Positions 17,090 to 27,499 of a stretch of DNA of 64,000 bases are shown here, piece after piece (position 1 is the stretch's first letter; the number at the start of each line of letters is the position of its first letter). The notes below the pieces were generated by a model that saw only the letters and a program-made list of their open reading frames with translations, did no database searches and was not told where the DNA came from. The position numbers and the translations under genes were made by a program. The DNA is from CAXBMB01 sp963976695 (GTDB lineage: Bacteria > Pseudomonadota > Alphaproteobacteria > Kiloniellales > DSM-21159). The stretch is from positions 25,823 to 89,822 of the forward strand of contig CAXBMB010000005.1 of the NCBI GenBank assembly GCA_963976695.1, in the 5' to 3' direction.

Positions 17090-17590
17090 ATGTTCCGCTT
17101 GAACCGCTTAACCGACTATGCCGTGGTGGTCATGGGCCAGATGGCGGCCCAGAATGACCGGCTTCGCTCGTCGGTGCAAATCGCTGACGAAACCGGCGTG
17201 CCCTTGCCGACAGTGGCGAAACTGATGAACAACCTGGCCCGGGCCGGGCTGGTGGAATCCCACCGCGGGGTCAACGGCGGCTACACCATCTCGCGGACAG
17301 CCGAAGAGATCAGCGTATCTGAAATTATCCAGGCCATTGAGGGCCCCATTGCCTTGACCGCCTGTGTCGAAGGCGCCGACGAAGCCTGCTCATCGCAGTC
17401 CTTCTGCCCGATGAGCGGCAACTGGAACAAGGTCAACCAAGCCATTGAAGAGGCGCTGAAATCCGTGACCCTCAAAGATATGACCCCGGCGTTCACCCAG
17501 TTCCTGCGCAGCGACGCGGACGCCGCAGACGCCGCGAACGCCAAGGAGCAAGCGCCGCCGCTTGCGCGCGGCAGCGTTCCGGCCCCCTGA
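17090..17590 (+). CDS. iscR: Rrf2-family Fe-S regulator IscR
   Basis: A 166-residue winged-helix regulator at the head of the suf operon. The N-terminus (LTDYAVVVMGQMA, then TVAKLMNNLARAGLVESHRG) is typical of Rrf2 proteins, and three cysteines in ACVEGADEACSSQSFCP can hold a [2Fe-2S] cluster. The C-x7-C spacing is slightly wider than the E. coli C-x5-C-x5-C. A disordered Ala-rich tail ends the protein. Two candidate boxes upstream suggest autoregulation. A RirA- or SufR-type iron sensor is the alternative name. Confidence 0.85.
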   Translation: MFRLNRLTDYAVVVMGQMAAQNDRLRSSVQIADETGVPLPTVAKLMNNLARAGLVESHRGVNGGYTISRTAEEISVSEIIQAIEGPIALTACVEGADEACSSQSFCPMSGNWNKVNQAIEEALKSVTLKDMTPAFTQFLRSDADAADAANAKEQAPPLARGSVPAP

Positions 17591-17734
17591 CGCACGGCCG
17601 TGCCGGCGTCGTGAAAACCAAACGCCGCAAGCTGAAAAACAACGGCGACCCCATAAAGACTTAAACCGTGTTTTTGATGCCGCCAGATCGACCAAAGAAG
17701 TCGCGGGCGGCTGGAGAGAAAGAGAGCAAAGGCC

Positions 17735-19189
<1,455 letters not shown>

Positions 19190-19207
19190 GAAATTAGAGA
19201 AGAAAAC

Positions 19208-19963
19208 ATGACGAACCTGTTGGAAATAAAAAACCTTAAAGCGTCCGTTGAAGGCAAGGCCATCTTGCAGGGCATCAACCTGACCGTCCGTCCCGGCGAA
19301 GTTCACGCCATCATGGGACCCAACGGTTCGGGCAAGTCGACCCTGTCCCATGTGCTGACCGGACGTGATGGCTACGACGTCAACGAAGGTGAGGTTCTGT
19401 TCAAGGGCAAGGAGTTGCTGACTCTGTCCCCGGAAGACAGGGCCGGCGAAGGCATCTTTCTGGCCTTCCAGTATCCGGTGGAAATCCCCGGCGTCGCCAA
19501 CACCATCTTCCTGAAGGAAGCGGTCAACGCCTGCCGCAAGTATCGCGGTGAAGACGAACTGGACGCCATGCAGTTCGTCAAGGTGGCGCGCGCCAAGGTC
19601 AAGGAACTGGGCATGCGCGATGAGTTCTTGAAGCGTCCAGTCAACGTCGGCTTTTCCGGCGGCGAGAAGAAGCGCAACGAGATGCTGCAAATGGCCCTGC
19701 TGGAGCCCTGCTTGGCAATCCTTGATGAAACCGATTCCGGGCTGGACATTGACGCCCTCAAAGCCGTGGCTGACGGCGTCAACATGCTGCGCCGCGCCGA
19801 CCGGGGCATGTTGGTGATCACCCACTATCAGCGGCTCCTCGACTACATCGTGCCCGACGTGGTGCACGTCTTGTCACAGGGGCGGATCATCCGTTCGGGC
19901 GGACCTGAATTGGCCCGCGAACTGGAGAAAAATGGTTACGCCGATATCGTCAATGCCGCCTAA
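19208..19963 (+). CDS. sufC: SUF ATPase SufC
   Basis: A 251-residue ABC-type ATPase that powers the SufB-SufD scaffold. Walker A is GPNGSGKST, the signature region FSGGEKKRNEMLQMA and Walker B CLAILDETDSGLDID, all characteristic of SufC rather than transporters. It lies 18 bases after sufB; a 195-base spacer to sufD follows. Confidence 0.97.
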   Translation: MTNLLEIKNLKASVEGKAILQGINLTVRPGEVHAIMGPNGSGKSTLSHVLTGRDGYDVNEGEVLFKGKELLTLSPEDRAGEGIFLAFQYPVEIPGVANTIFLKEAVNACRKYRGEDELDAMQFVKVARAKVKELGMRDEFLKRPVNVGFSGGEKKRNEMLQMALLEPCLAILDETDSGLDIDALKAVADGVNMLRRADRGMLVITHYQRLLDYIVPDVVHVLSQGRIIRSGGPELARELEKNGYADIVNAA

Positions 19964-20158
19964 GGCGCGCCCCGCCCCGCCAAACGGCGGGACTGGAGTG
20001 ATGCGAAAAACAAAAAAGGCCGCCCCAGGGCCGGTTTAAGAAGGGCTGATCCCCAGCCCGGTGGACTGGCAGACCGTGGTTCCCGGAACAGTTGTTTCCA
20101 GGCCCCGGGATCGCCTCCCGAACCGCCTGATCGGCGAAGAATGAAGGCAGGAGTTAAC
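19964..20158. other. Long spacer between sufC and sufD with a small hairpin
   Basis: A 195-base gap inside an otherwise tight operon. CCCGCC and GGCGGG near 19977-19992 can form a short stem, followed by an A-rich stretch (AAAAACAAAAAA, 20005-20016). There is no T-tract for termination and no gene. It may be an internal processing or attenuation site. Confidence 0.45.
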
Positions 20159-21520
20159 ATGGCTGAAACGCCTTTGACCTTTAACAACTTTCTCGGCAGC
20201 GCCGATCCGCGCGCCCTTATCGGCGCCACGCGCCCCTGGCTGACCAAATTCCGGCAAGCGGCGCACGATCAGCTTGAAACCCTGGGACTGCCAACGCCAA
20301 GCCAGGAAGCTTGGAAGTACAGCAACCTGCCACGGGCCTTGCGGGCGCTGGCTGCCGCCGCCGAGGGCGACGCCCCGCTCACAGTATCCCCGGAGGCAGT
20401 ATCCCCGGAGGCATTGCCGCCGCGCTTGCGCACCGATTCCCGGCGCCTGGTCTTCGTCAACGGCGTCTTTAACGCCGAACTGAGCGATCAACCGGACGAG
20501 GCGGAAGGCCTCACCCTCCGTCCGCTGTCGGCGCTGCTGACGCAAGACGGCGAACCGGACGACGATCTGGCTGAAAACCTGGGAACGGTGGCCGAGGGCG
20601 AAGATCAAGCTCTTTACGCCCTCAACAGCGAACGCTTCCAGGACGGCTTGCTGCTGGAGATCGGCGCACAGACATCGCTATCGCAGACGATCGAAGTCCT
20701 GCATCTTAATGGCCGGTCCTCGGAAGACCGCACCGCCGCTCACCCGCGACTGCTGGTGCTTTTGGCCGATCAGGCCCAGGCCGAGCTGATTGAGCAACAC
20801 TGGGGGTTGGACGACGGTCAGTATCTGGTTAACCAGGTGGCTGAAATTCGGCTCGGACAAGCGGCGAAACTGACCCACCTGCGCCTGCAGCAAGACGGCT
20901 TTGGGGCGCTGCATTTGGCCAACCAACACGTCGAGTTGGGCCGTAACGCCAGCTATCGCAGCTTCAACCTGGTCACCGGCGCGGCCTTTTCCCGACAGGA
21001 AATTCGGCTCCGCTTGATCGGCGAGGGCGCCGAAGTCGACCTCAATGGGATTTACATGCTGCGCGGCAAGCAGCACGCCGACATTCATACCACCATTGAC
21101 CACCGCGTCCCCCACACCACCGCCCGGGAGGTTTTCCGGGGTGTGCTCGACGACGAGGCCCTGGCCGCGTTCCAAGGCAAGATTGCGGTTGGCCGGCAGG
21201 CGCAGAAAACCGACGGCCGGATGCTCAACAAAACGCTGTTGCTGTCAGATCGGGCGCAGATCAAGACCAAACCGGAGCTGGAAATCTTTGCCGACGACGT
21301 GCAGTGCGCCCACGGCGCCACCACCGGCGAGATTGACGAGGACGCGCTGTTTTACCTGCGCTCCCGCGGCATCGGCGAAGAGCGCGCCCGCGCGTTGATG
21401 GTTCAGGCTTTCCTGGCTGAAACCATCGAGGAAAGCCTCGCGGAAGATCTGGCCACCCAGGTAAAGAGCTACCTGGACCTTTGGATGCAGGCGCAAGACA
21501 CGCCGCTGGCAGCAGAATGA
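20159..21520 (+). CDS. sufD: SUF scaffold subunit SufD
   Basis: A 453-residue partner of SufB and SufC. The N-terminal EAWKYSNLPRAL is the conserved SufD start region. The C-terminal beta-helix has HTTIDHRVPHTTAREVFRGVLDDEA and the late CAHGATTGEIDEDALFYLRSRGI typical of SufD. ATG 20159 follows GCAGGAG with five bases between. Residues near 75-84 contain a duplicated VSPEA encoded by a perfect 15-bp tandem repeat. Confidence 0.95.
   Translation: MAETPLTFNNFLGSADPRALIGATRPWLTKFRQAAHDQLETLGLPTPSQEAWKYSNLPRALRALAAAAEGDAPLTVSPEAVSPEALPPRLRTDSRRLVFVNGVFNAELSDQPDEAEGLTLRPLSALLTQDGEPDDDLAENLGTVAEGEDQALYALNSERFQDGLLLEIGAQTSLSQTIEVLHLNGRSSEDRTAAHPRLLVLLADQAQAELIEQHWGLDDGQYLVNQVAEIRLGQAAKLTHLRLQQDGFGALHLANQHVELGRNASYRSFNLVTGAAFSRQEIRLRLIGEGAEVDLNGIYMLRGKQHADIHTTIDHRVPHTTAREVFRGVLDDEALAAFQGKIAVGRQAQKTDGRMLNKTLLLSDRAQIKTKPELEIFADDVQCAHGATTGEIDEDALFYLRSRGIGEERARALMVQAFLAETIEESLAEDLATQVKSYLDLWMQAQDTPLAAE
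20382..20411. repeat. 15-bp in-frame tandem duplication within sufD
   Basis: CAGTATCCCCGGAGG occurs twice back to back (20382-20396, 20397-20411) and adds five residues without breaking the frame. It falls in the variable linker after the N-terminal SufD helical region. Confidence 0.9.
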
Positions 21521-21534
21521 TGGAGGAACACGCG

Positions 21535-22836
21535 GTGTCTGAAACGATAGTCAACGATCTTCGGCCGCAAGATCTTGTCGGCCAACCCGCCGCCGCCGCC
21601 GGCGACAATTCCACCTCGGCTTTCGACGTGGAAAAGGTTCGCGAAGACTTTCCAATCCTGAAGCGGGAAATCTACGGCAAACCCCTGGTTTATCTGGACA
21701 GCGCCGCGTCGGCGCAAAAGCCGCGGCAAGTCATCCAGGCGATGACCGACCTGATGGAAACCAGCTACTCAAACGTCCATCGGGGCGTCCATAAGCTGAG
21801 CCAGGAATCCACCGATCTGTTCGAGCGCAGCCGCGAGACGGTGGCGCGCTTCCTCAATGCCGCGAAAAGCGATGAAATCGTCTTTACCCGGGGCGCGACC
21901 GAAGCCATTAATCTGGTGGCGGCAACCTTTGGCCCGGCCTTTCTCAAGGCCGGCGACGAAATTATCGTCTCGCAGTTGGAACATCACTCCAACATCGTGC
22001 CCTGGCAACTGCTGCGCGACCGCCTGGGTCTGGTTCTCAAGGTCATTCCGGCGCTTGACGACGGCTCCTTGGACCTCACCGCCTTTGAAGAGTTGCTGAG
22101 CGACCGGAGCAAGCTGGTCGCCGTGACCCACGTCTCCAACGCATTGGGCACCATCACCCCCATCAAGGCGTTGATAGGGCTGGCCCACGCCCGCGGCGTT
22201 CCGGTTCTGGTCGATGGCTGCCAGGCCGCGCCGCACATGAAAATCGACGTCCAGGACCTGGACGCGGACTTTTACACCTTCAGCGGCCATAAAACCTACG
22301 GCCCAACCGGCATTGGCGCGCTCTACGCCAAGTGGGATTGGTTGACCAAGCTGCCGCCCTACCACGGCGGCGGTGAAATGATCTCCTCGGTCACCTTCGA
22401 GAAATCGACCTTCAAATCTCCGCCGCACCTCTTTGAGGCCGGGACGCCGGCGATCATCGAAGCGGTCGGCCTGGGGGCAGCCTTGGAATACCTGGAAAAG
22501 TTCGACTTCGATGCGGTCCATGCCCATGAGGACGGCCTGCTGGCTTACGCCACCGAGCGTCTGTCCGGCATTGCCGGGCTGACCATCCAGGGAACCAGCC
22601 GCAACAAGGCCTCCATCGTGTCCTTCACCCTGGAAGGGGTTCACGCCCACGACATCGGCACCATCGTCGACCGAACCGGCGTGGCGCTTCGCGCCGGCCA
22701 TCACTGCGCCCAGCCGGTAATGGAGCGCTTCAACGTCGCCGCCACCGCCCGCGCTTCCTTTGGCCTCTACAATACCCGCGCTGAAGTCGACGCCCTGGTG
22801 GCGGCAATCGAACAGGTCAAGGAACTGTTTGACTGA
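21535..22836 (+). CDS. sufS: Cysteine desulfurase SufS
   Basis: PLP enzyme that takes sulfur from cysteine for cluster assembly. The PLP lysine is in FSGHKTYGPTG, and the persulfide cysteine in AGHHCAQPVMERF. GTG 21535 is preferred because GGAGG (21522-21526) sits eight bases before it, giving 433 residues. ATG 21517, which overlaps the sufD stop as ATGA, is the alternative. The stop overlaps the sufU start as TGATG, so the pair is translationally coupled. Confidence 0.95.
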   Translation: MSETIVNDLRPQDLVGQPAAAAGDNSTSAFDVEKVREDFPILKREIYGKPLVYLDSAASAQKPRQVIQAMTDLMETSYSNVHRGVHKLSQESTDLFERSRETVARFLNAAKSDEIVFTRGATEAINLVAATFGPAFLKAGDEIIVSQLEHHSNIVPWQLLRDRLGLVLKVIPALDDGSLDLTAFEELLSDRSKLVAVTHVSNALGTITPIKALIGLAHARGVPVLVDGCQAAPHMKIDVQDLDADFYTFSGHKTYGPTGIGALYAKWDWLTKLPPYHGGGEMISSVTFEKSTFKSPPHLFEAGTPAIIEAVGLGAALEYLEKFDFDAVHAHEDGLLAYATERLSGIAGLTIQGTSRNKASIVSFTLEGVHAHDIGTIVDRTGVALRAGHHCAQPVMERFNVAATARASFGLYNTRAEVDALVAAIEQVKELFD

Positions 22837-23309
22837 TGCTTAACGAGCTTAGAGATCTCTATCAGGAAGTCATCCTGGATCACGGGAAACACCCGCGCAA
22901 CCACCGACATCCTGAGGCCGCCAACCGCAGCGCGGAGGGGTACAACCCGATGTGCGGCGACCGGGTCTCTGTTTATCTGACCGTGGAAGACAACCGGCTG
23001 ACCGACTGCGCCTTCGAGGGGCGTGGCTGCGCCATCTCGTTGGCTTCCGCTTCTCTGATGACCGAAATCCTGAAAGGCAAGAGCACGGAAGAGGCAAAGG
23101 CGATTTTCGCCAAGTTTCATGCGCTGCTTGTCGACACGGAGCCCGCGACCCCGGCGACCGCAACACCCGACCGGCTCGACGAAGATCTGGAGCGACTGGA
23201 AGTCCTTTCCGGCGTGCGCGCCTTTCCGGTACGGGTCAAATGCGCCACCCTGGCTTGGCATGCCCTTAATGCCGCTCTGGACGGCGAGAACAAAGTAACC
23301 ACCGAATGA
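22836..23309 (+). CDS. sufU: SUF-system NifU/IscU-like protein SufU
   Basis: A 157-residue small protein that accepts sulfur from SufS or acts as scaffold. C40 and D42 in MCGD, C65 in GRGCAIS and the cysteine in VRVKCATLAW form the conserved zinc or cluster site. An insertion between the second and third cysteine (residues about 85-115) is typical of SufU compared with IscU. It overlaps sufS by one base. Confidence 0.93.
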   Translation: MLNELRDLYQEVILDHGKHPRNHRHPEAANRSAEGYNPMCGDRVSVYLTVEDNRLTDCAFEGRGCAISLASASLMTEILKGKSTEEAKAIFAKFHALLVDTEPATPATATPDRLDEDLERLEVLSGVRAFPVRVKCATLAWHALNAALDGENKVTTE

Positions 23310-23376
23310 CCCGCACGCCCACCGAAAGCGCCGCCCCCTCGAGGGGCTGTTAAATCCGACCGAAACCAAAAGACAG

Positions 23377-23820
23377 ATGGTTGATAAGCAAATGACCGAC
23401 TCACAAAACCCACCGATCGCCCACTACAATCCCTACCTCTATCCGGGGGCGATGAACCCGACCGTGGAAGAAGGCTTTTCCGCCCGCGCCGGCCAGCCCA
23501 AGGACGAGTCGATCCCCGTGGCTGACGAATCCTCGGTCATCGCGGCCTTGCAAGAGGTCTATGACCCGGAAATTCCGGTCAACATCTACGATCTTGGCCT
23601 CATCTACGGCGTCAAGATTCACGACAACGGCGATGCGGAAATCACCATGACCCTGACCGCGCCGGCCTGTCCGGTGGCGGGGGAAATGCCCGGCGAGGTT
23701 TCACAAAAGGTCGCCGGTGTGTTTGGGATTGGCGAAGTGGAAACCATCCTGACCTGGGAGCCGCCCTGGACCAAGGACATGATGAGTGAAGACGCCAAGC
23801 TGGCCTTGGGGTTTTTCTAA
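23377..23820 (+). CDS. sufT: SUF-system maturation factor SufT (MIP18/DUF59 family)
   Basis: A 147-residue protein. The DUF59 core runs from about residue 50 with VYDPEIPVNIYDLGLIYGV, and the cysteine in TLTAPACPVAGEMPGEV is the conserved cluster-related residue. The first 45 residues are extra and carry a Tyr/Pro-rich NPYLYPG segment. It helps cluster maturation; the detailed role in bacteria is less certain. It lies 67 bases after sufU. ATG 23392 is a possible later start. Confidence 0.9.
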   Translation: MVDKQMTDSQNPPIAHYNPYLYPGAMNPTVEEGFSARAGQPKDESIPVADESSVIAALQEVYDPEIPVNIYDLGLIYGVKIHDNGDAEITMTLTAPACPVAGEMPGEVSQKVAGVFGIGEVETILTWEPPWTKDMMSEDAKLALGFF

Positions 23821-24010
23821 CCTCTGATCGGCGAAAAAAGCCGCGCCATGCGCTTCCACTCTGTGGTCAATCGGCCCGTCTGGCGCCAATCGCCGGCGGG
23901 TGAACCGACAGCGGGCCGGGTTGGCGGGCGTTGTTTTGCTCTTCCAGGCCGGTCAAAAGGTCTTGGCGAGCAAAAGAGACCTTTTAGTCGCATCATATCG
24001 TCCTACATTG

Positions 24011-24016
24011 TATAAT
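24011..24016 (+). promoter_or_regulatory. Candidate -10 element before sufA
   Basis: A perfect TATAAT lies 28 bases before the sufA-like gene in the 223-base gap after sufT. No convincing -35 is seen, so an internal promoter is only possible. Confidence 0.35.
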
Positions 24017-24043
24017 AAGATTCACTCACAACGAGACGAGGCC

Positions 24044-24379
24044 ATGGCACCGATTCTTTCTCTTACCAACGCTGCGGCAGACCGCGTAAAAATGCTGATG
24101 GCCAAAAGCCCCGAAGACGGGGTCTTGGGCCTGCGCGTTGGGGTAAAGTCCACGGGCTGTTCGGGCTTGTCCTACTTTGTCGAGTACGCCAAGGAACAGA
24201 AGCGCTTCGAGGATAAAATCGAAGACAAGGGGGTAACGGTTTTTGTCGACCCCACGGCTGTGATGTTCATCCTGGGTTCGGAAATGGACTATCAGGAGGA
24301 TAAGCTGCAAGCCGGCTTCGTCTTCAACAACCCCAACGCCAAGTCGTTCTGCGGCTGTGGCGAAAGCTTTACCGTTTAA
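24044..24379 (+). CDS. A-type Fe-S carrier (SufA/ErpA/IscA family)
   Basis: A 111-residue carrier with the three invariant cysteines: one in STGCSGLSYFVEY and two in the C-terminal SFCGCGESFTV. It moves clusters from the Suf scaffold to client proteins. ATG 24044 begins the conserved domain; an upstream in-frame extension to 23900 covers promoter-like DNA. It ends the suf cluster just before a strong terminator. Sequence alone does not decide between SufA, IscA and ErpA. Confidence 0.93.
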   Translation: MAPILSLTNAAADRVKMLMAKSPEDGVLGLRVGVKSTGCSGLSYFVEYAKEQKRFEDKIEDKGVTVFVDPTAVMFILGSEMDYQEDKLQAGFVFNNPNAKSFCGCGESFTV

Positions 24380-24414
24380 GCCGAGGGGCGATACCTCCTC
24401 GACCGCAAGAAAAA

Positions 24415-24453
24415 AACAACGCCGTCGCCTGCTAAGGCGGCGTTGTTTTTTTA
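24415..24453 (+). terminator. Terminator after the suf operon
   Basis: AACAACGCCG (24415-24424) pairs with CGGCGTTGTT (24438-24447), followed by TTTTTT. The A-rich left arm also makes it work for the convergent esterase gene that ends at 24451. Confidence 0.85.
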
Positions 24454-25404
24454 TCTGATAAAGCGCCGCACCGCCGCCAGGGCGGCACGAAAGGCCTGGG
24501 CGGCCTGTGGGACCAGGCGGCGGGCGCGGAGATGGCCGTGGATCAACCCGGCGAAAACCTCGCTCTCACAGTCGCCGCCGGCCGCGCGAATGCGCGCCGC
24601 CAGCGCCTGCCCGTCTTGCGCCAGCGGATCGAGCGCGGCGGCCTGGACATAGACCGGCGGCAGTCCGGCGTAGTCGGTTTCGAACAGCGGGAAGGCGCGC
24701 GGGTCGTCCCACGCCCCGCCTTCGCCCAGATAAAGATCCTTGTAGTAGTCCATCTCCGCTGCGGTCAGGCCCGGCGCATCCGGCCCGGTCGGATGGTCCG
24801 GATCAGCCAGGCACAGCCCCAATCCGGGATAGATCAGCACCACCCCGGCCAGCGGCGGCCGCGGCTGGCTTCGGGCACGGAAAGCCAGCCCCATCGCCAG
24901 ATTTCCACCGGCGGAATCGCCCGCCGCCACAATGCGCGTCGGATCGACCGCCAGCGCGTCGGCGCTCGACCAGAGCCATTGCAAGGCCGCCCAACTGTCT
25001 TCGCTGGCGCAAGGATGGCGATGCTCGGGCGCCAGGCGGTAGTCCACCGCGATGACCAGCGCGCCGGTCTGCTCGGCCAGCTCGGCTGTGACGCCGTCAT
25101 GGCTGTCCAGGTTGCCGAAAATAAAACCGCCGCCATGAAAATAAAGAAGGCAGGGGCTGGGGCCGGGATCCGACCGATGGGGGCGATAAATCCGCAGGCC
25201 GATTGACCGGTCTTCAAGTTCGATGGTTTGATCCACAACCGCCACGGTCTTCGGCCGGTCGGTTTCGAACGCCTGACAAAGCTTGGCGTAACAGGCGCGT
25301 TGCTGATCCAGGCTCAGGCTGGAAAAATCCGGTGGAAAGGCCTCATCCGCCGTTCGAATGAACTCTTCGATCCCCTCGGCGAATACCATTCCAGGAAATT
25401 TCAT
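24451..25404 (-). CDS. Alpha/beta hydrolase, hormone-sensitive-lipase (HSL) family
   Basis: A 317-residue cytoplasmic esterase. The oxyanion motif HGGGF, nucleophile GDSAGG, and the acid and histidine regions (AALDPLAQDG; GLIHGHLRAR) are all present. HSL-type enzymes cleave short acyl esters; the true substrate is unknown. ATG 25404 has AAAGGA ten bases upstream. It stands alone and converges on the suf operon. Confidence 0.9.
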   Translation of the reverse strand: MKFPGMVFAEGIEEFIRTADEAFPPDFSSLSLDQQRACYAKLCQAFETDRPKTVAVVDQTIELEDRSIGLRIYRPHRSDPGPSPCLLYFHGGGFIFGNLDSHDGVTAELAEQTGALVIAVDYRLAPEHRHPCASEDSWAALQWLWSSADALAVDPTRIVAAGDSAGGNLAMGLAFRARSQPRPPLAGVVLIYPGLGLCLADPDHPTGPDAPGLTAAEMDYYKDLYLGEGGAWDDPRAFPLFETDYAGLPPVYVQAAALDPLAQDGQALAARIRAAGGDCESEVFAGLIHGHLRARRLVPQAAQAFRAALAAVRRFIR

Positions 25405-25501
25405 TGTCGTGGCGTCCTTTCCGCGCTTTCCTTTGGCCCCTATTTTTTGCAACCCCCGTGACCGGAAGACAATCCGTTGCCTCAGCCGAGCCGCGCAAAA
25501 G

Positions 25502-25529
25502 AAAAAGGCTCGGTCCGCAACCGAGCCTT
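25502..25529 (-). terminator. Terminator after bioY
   Basis: On the minus strand AAGGCTCGGT and ACCGAGCCTT form a 10-bp stem around five bases, then TTT. It follows the bioY stop by about 30 bases. Confidence 0.85.
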
Positions 25530-25560
25530 CATCGCTATGGGTCGGGCGCTCACCCGCACC

Positions 25561-26157
25561 TTACATCTTGGCTTGAAGCTTTCGAATCACCTGCCAGGCG
25601 ACGGGAAGGATCGCGGTCGCCAACGCCAGTTTCACCAGATCGCCGACAATGAAGGGGGTCAGACCCCAGGCCAGAACCGGCTTGTCCCAACCCACCACCG
25701 TGCCGAGCCACAGCAGGCCGGGAATGTAAATCACCACATTTCCCAGCAGCATGGCAAAGGCCGTGGTCAACGGGCCACGATCCCAGCCCTTCTCGGCCAA
25801 CCAGCCCACCAAGCCAGCGGCGAAAACAAACCCAATCAGGTAACCGCCGGTCGTGCCGAAAAGCGCCAGCGGTCCGAATTTTCCACCGGACAGGACAGGC
25901 AGCCCAACCAAGGCTTCCAACAGATATAGAACAACGGTGGCGGACGCCAGACGCCACCCAAAGGCCATACCCAAGGTCAAAACCGCGAAGGTCTGCAGGG
26001 TCATCGGCACCGGCATCATCGGCACCGACACCTGCGAGGCCAGGGCCAGGAAGGCCGAGCCCAGAACCGCCAAAACCGCATTGCGGGTCAGTTTACGTTC
26101 CGACGACGCCGGCCAAAGCGAGGCGACAAGTGTTGGATAAGAAGCGCTTGCTTGCAT
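25561..26157 (-). CDS. bioY: Biotin ECF transporter S component BioY
   Basis: A 198-residue integral membrane biotin-binding protein. The family signature VPMTLQTFAVL is clear, as are about six hydrophobic segments and GGYLIGFVFAAGLVGWLAE. No BioM or BioN is encoded nearby, so it acts alone, as alphaproteobacterial BioY often does, or uses a shared energising module elsewhere. AAAGGAT lies eight bases upstream of the start. No BioR-type box was recognised. Confidence 0.93.
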   Translation of the reverse strand: MQASASYPTLVASLWPASSERKLTRNAVLAVLGSAFLALASQVSVPMMPVPMTLQTFAVLTLGMAFGWRLASATVVLYLLEALVGLPVLSGGKFGPLALFGTTGGYLIGFVFAAGLVGWLAEKGWDRGPLTTAFAMLLGNVVIYIPGLLWLGTVVGWDKPVLAWGLTPFIVGDLVKLALATAILPVAWQVIRKLQAKM

Positions 26158-26477
26158 TGTAGCTAGATCCTTTAGCGGACGGATAGGAACCTGCCCCTCC
26201 CCCCTCCCACCAAGACGGAGAGCGGGTCAGACGAAGTGATGGCAGATTTTTCATTCGAGAGTTGAAGCGTGCTGCGCTTCTTTCTCAGTCGACCACACTC
26301 TAGCCCCCTTCCTATCGAAGTTAATCCCGAAAAGCGAGGCTTTTACGTTGGAAATCCGCCGAAAATCACCGAAAACCGCCAACCAAATAACTGTTTCACA
26401 ACGCTTTTCAAGACCCTGCCCGACGGACGCCACGGGCCCGCCGCTCCCAGCGCTGCCCAACTCATCTCGCCGCCGGA
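26158..26477. other. Intergenic region upstream of bioY
   Basis: 320 bases with no credible gene. A small perfect hairpin, AAAAGC-GAG-GCTTTT (26330-26344), may be a weak terminator for the EamA gene. The bioY promoter must lie here but is not obvious. Confidence 0.4.
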
Positions 26478-27413
26478 CTAACTGGCGTTCCGACGGGTGG
26501 CCAGCAGCAATCCGCCCAAGACCAACAAACCGCCGACGATGTGATAGCGGTAAAAGGTTTCGCCCAGCAGCCACCAGGCCAGCAAAGAGTTGTAGACCGG
26601 GACCATGTACAGCAGCAGACCGGTCCGCCCCGCGCCCAGCACCCGCTGGATCATTCCGTAGACCTGATAGGCGCCAAAACTTGCCACCACCGCCAACAGT
26701 CCCACCGCCAGGACGGTGCGCTGGTCAAATTGAGGCACATTGCCCTGCCAGCTTTCAAACGCCAGAAAGGGCGCCAGCGTCACCAACCCGCCGAGGCTGA
26801 TGGCGGCAAAGCGGGTCATGGGGTCCAAGCGGGTCGGCCGATAGCGCAACAAAATCGAATAGATCGCCCAGCTTATGGTCGAGGCGACGATCCAGAGATC
26901 GCCTTGGGTTAGCGAAAACGTCAGCAGCCGGTTCAAATCGCCCTTGGCGATAATGGCGACCACCCCAGCCAACGACAGCAGCACGCCAAACAACTGCCGC
27001 CAGCTGAGCGGCTCGCCGTAAAACCGGCTGGCGATCAAAAGGATCAGCACCGGCGCGGCGGAATAGATCAAACCAATGTTGGTCGCCGTGGTGCTGCCTG
27101 CGCCGATATAGACAAACGCACCGCAGACCCCCATGCCCAGACCGCCGAGCAGAAGCAGGTCCCGGCTTTCGGCCAAAATCTGCCTGCGTTGCCGCCAAAG
27201 CGCGCCGCCGACCAACGGAAGCAGCAGAACGAAGGTGGCCAGCCAGCGCCAAAAGGCCAGGGCCACCGGCGGGATGAAATCAGCCGTTGCCTTGGCGGTC
27301 AGCATGTTGGTGGCAAACATCAATGGCGCGACCAACAGCAAAAAGGTTGCAATCCTTTCGGCTTGCGGACCTTGCAGGCGACTGCCGTCAAAAAAGGAAC
27401 TTAACCTGGCCAC
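26478..27413 (-). CDS. EamA-type (DMT superfamily) membrane exporter
   Basis: A 311-residue protein with about ten helices in two EamA repeats; each repeat shows conserved small-residue helices such as IGAGSTTATNIGLIYSAAPVLILL. Such proteins export amino acids or other metabolites. The start is taken as GTG 27413, because AGGAGG (27430-27425) precedes it by eleven bases. The frame reaches 27554 but the added residues look noncoding and overlap the upstream gene region. It follows an MFS gene on the same strand. Confidence 0.87.
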   Translation of the reverse strand: MARLSSFFDGSRLQGPQAERIATFLLLVAPLMFATNMLTAKATADFIPPVALAFWRWLATFVLLLPLVGGALWRQRRQILAESRDLLLLGGLGMGVCGAFVYIGAGSTTATNIGLIYSAAPVLILLIASRFYGEPLSWRQLFGVLLSLAGVVAIIAKGDLNRLLTFSLTQGDLWIVASTISWAIYSILLRYRPTRLDPMTRFAAISLGGLVTLAPFLAFESWQGNVPQFDQRTVLAVGLLAVVASFGAYQVYGMIQRVLGAGRTGLLLYMVPVYNSLLAWWLLGETFYRYHIVGGLLVLGGLLLATRRNAS

Positions 27414-27499
27414 GCTTGTCTTTACCTCCTGGGATGTCCCATATGACGGCGTTTCCGTCACCGGGAAACAGTACGTCAAAAAAAACCACGGCGCTGAAT

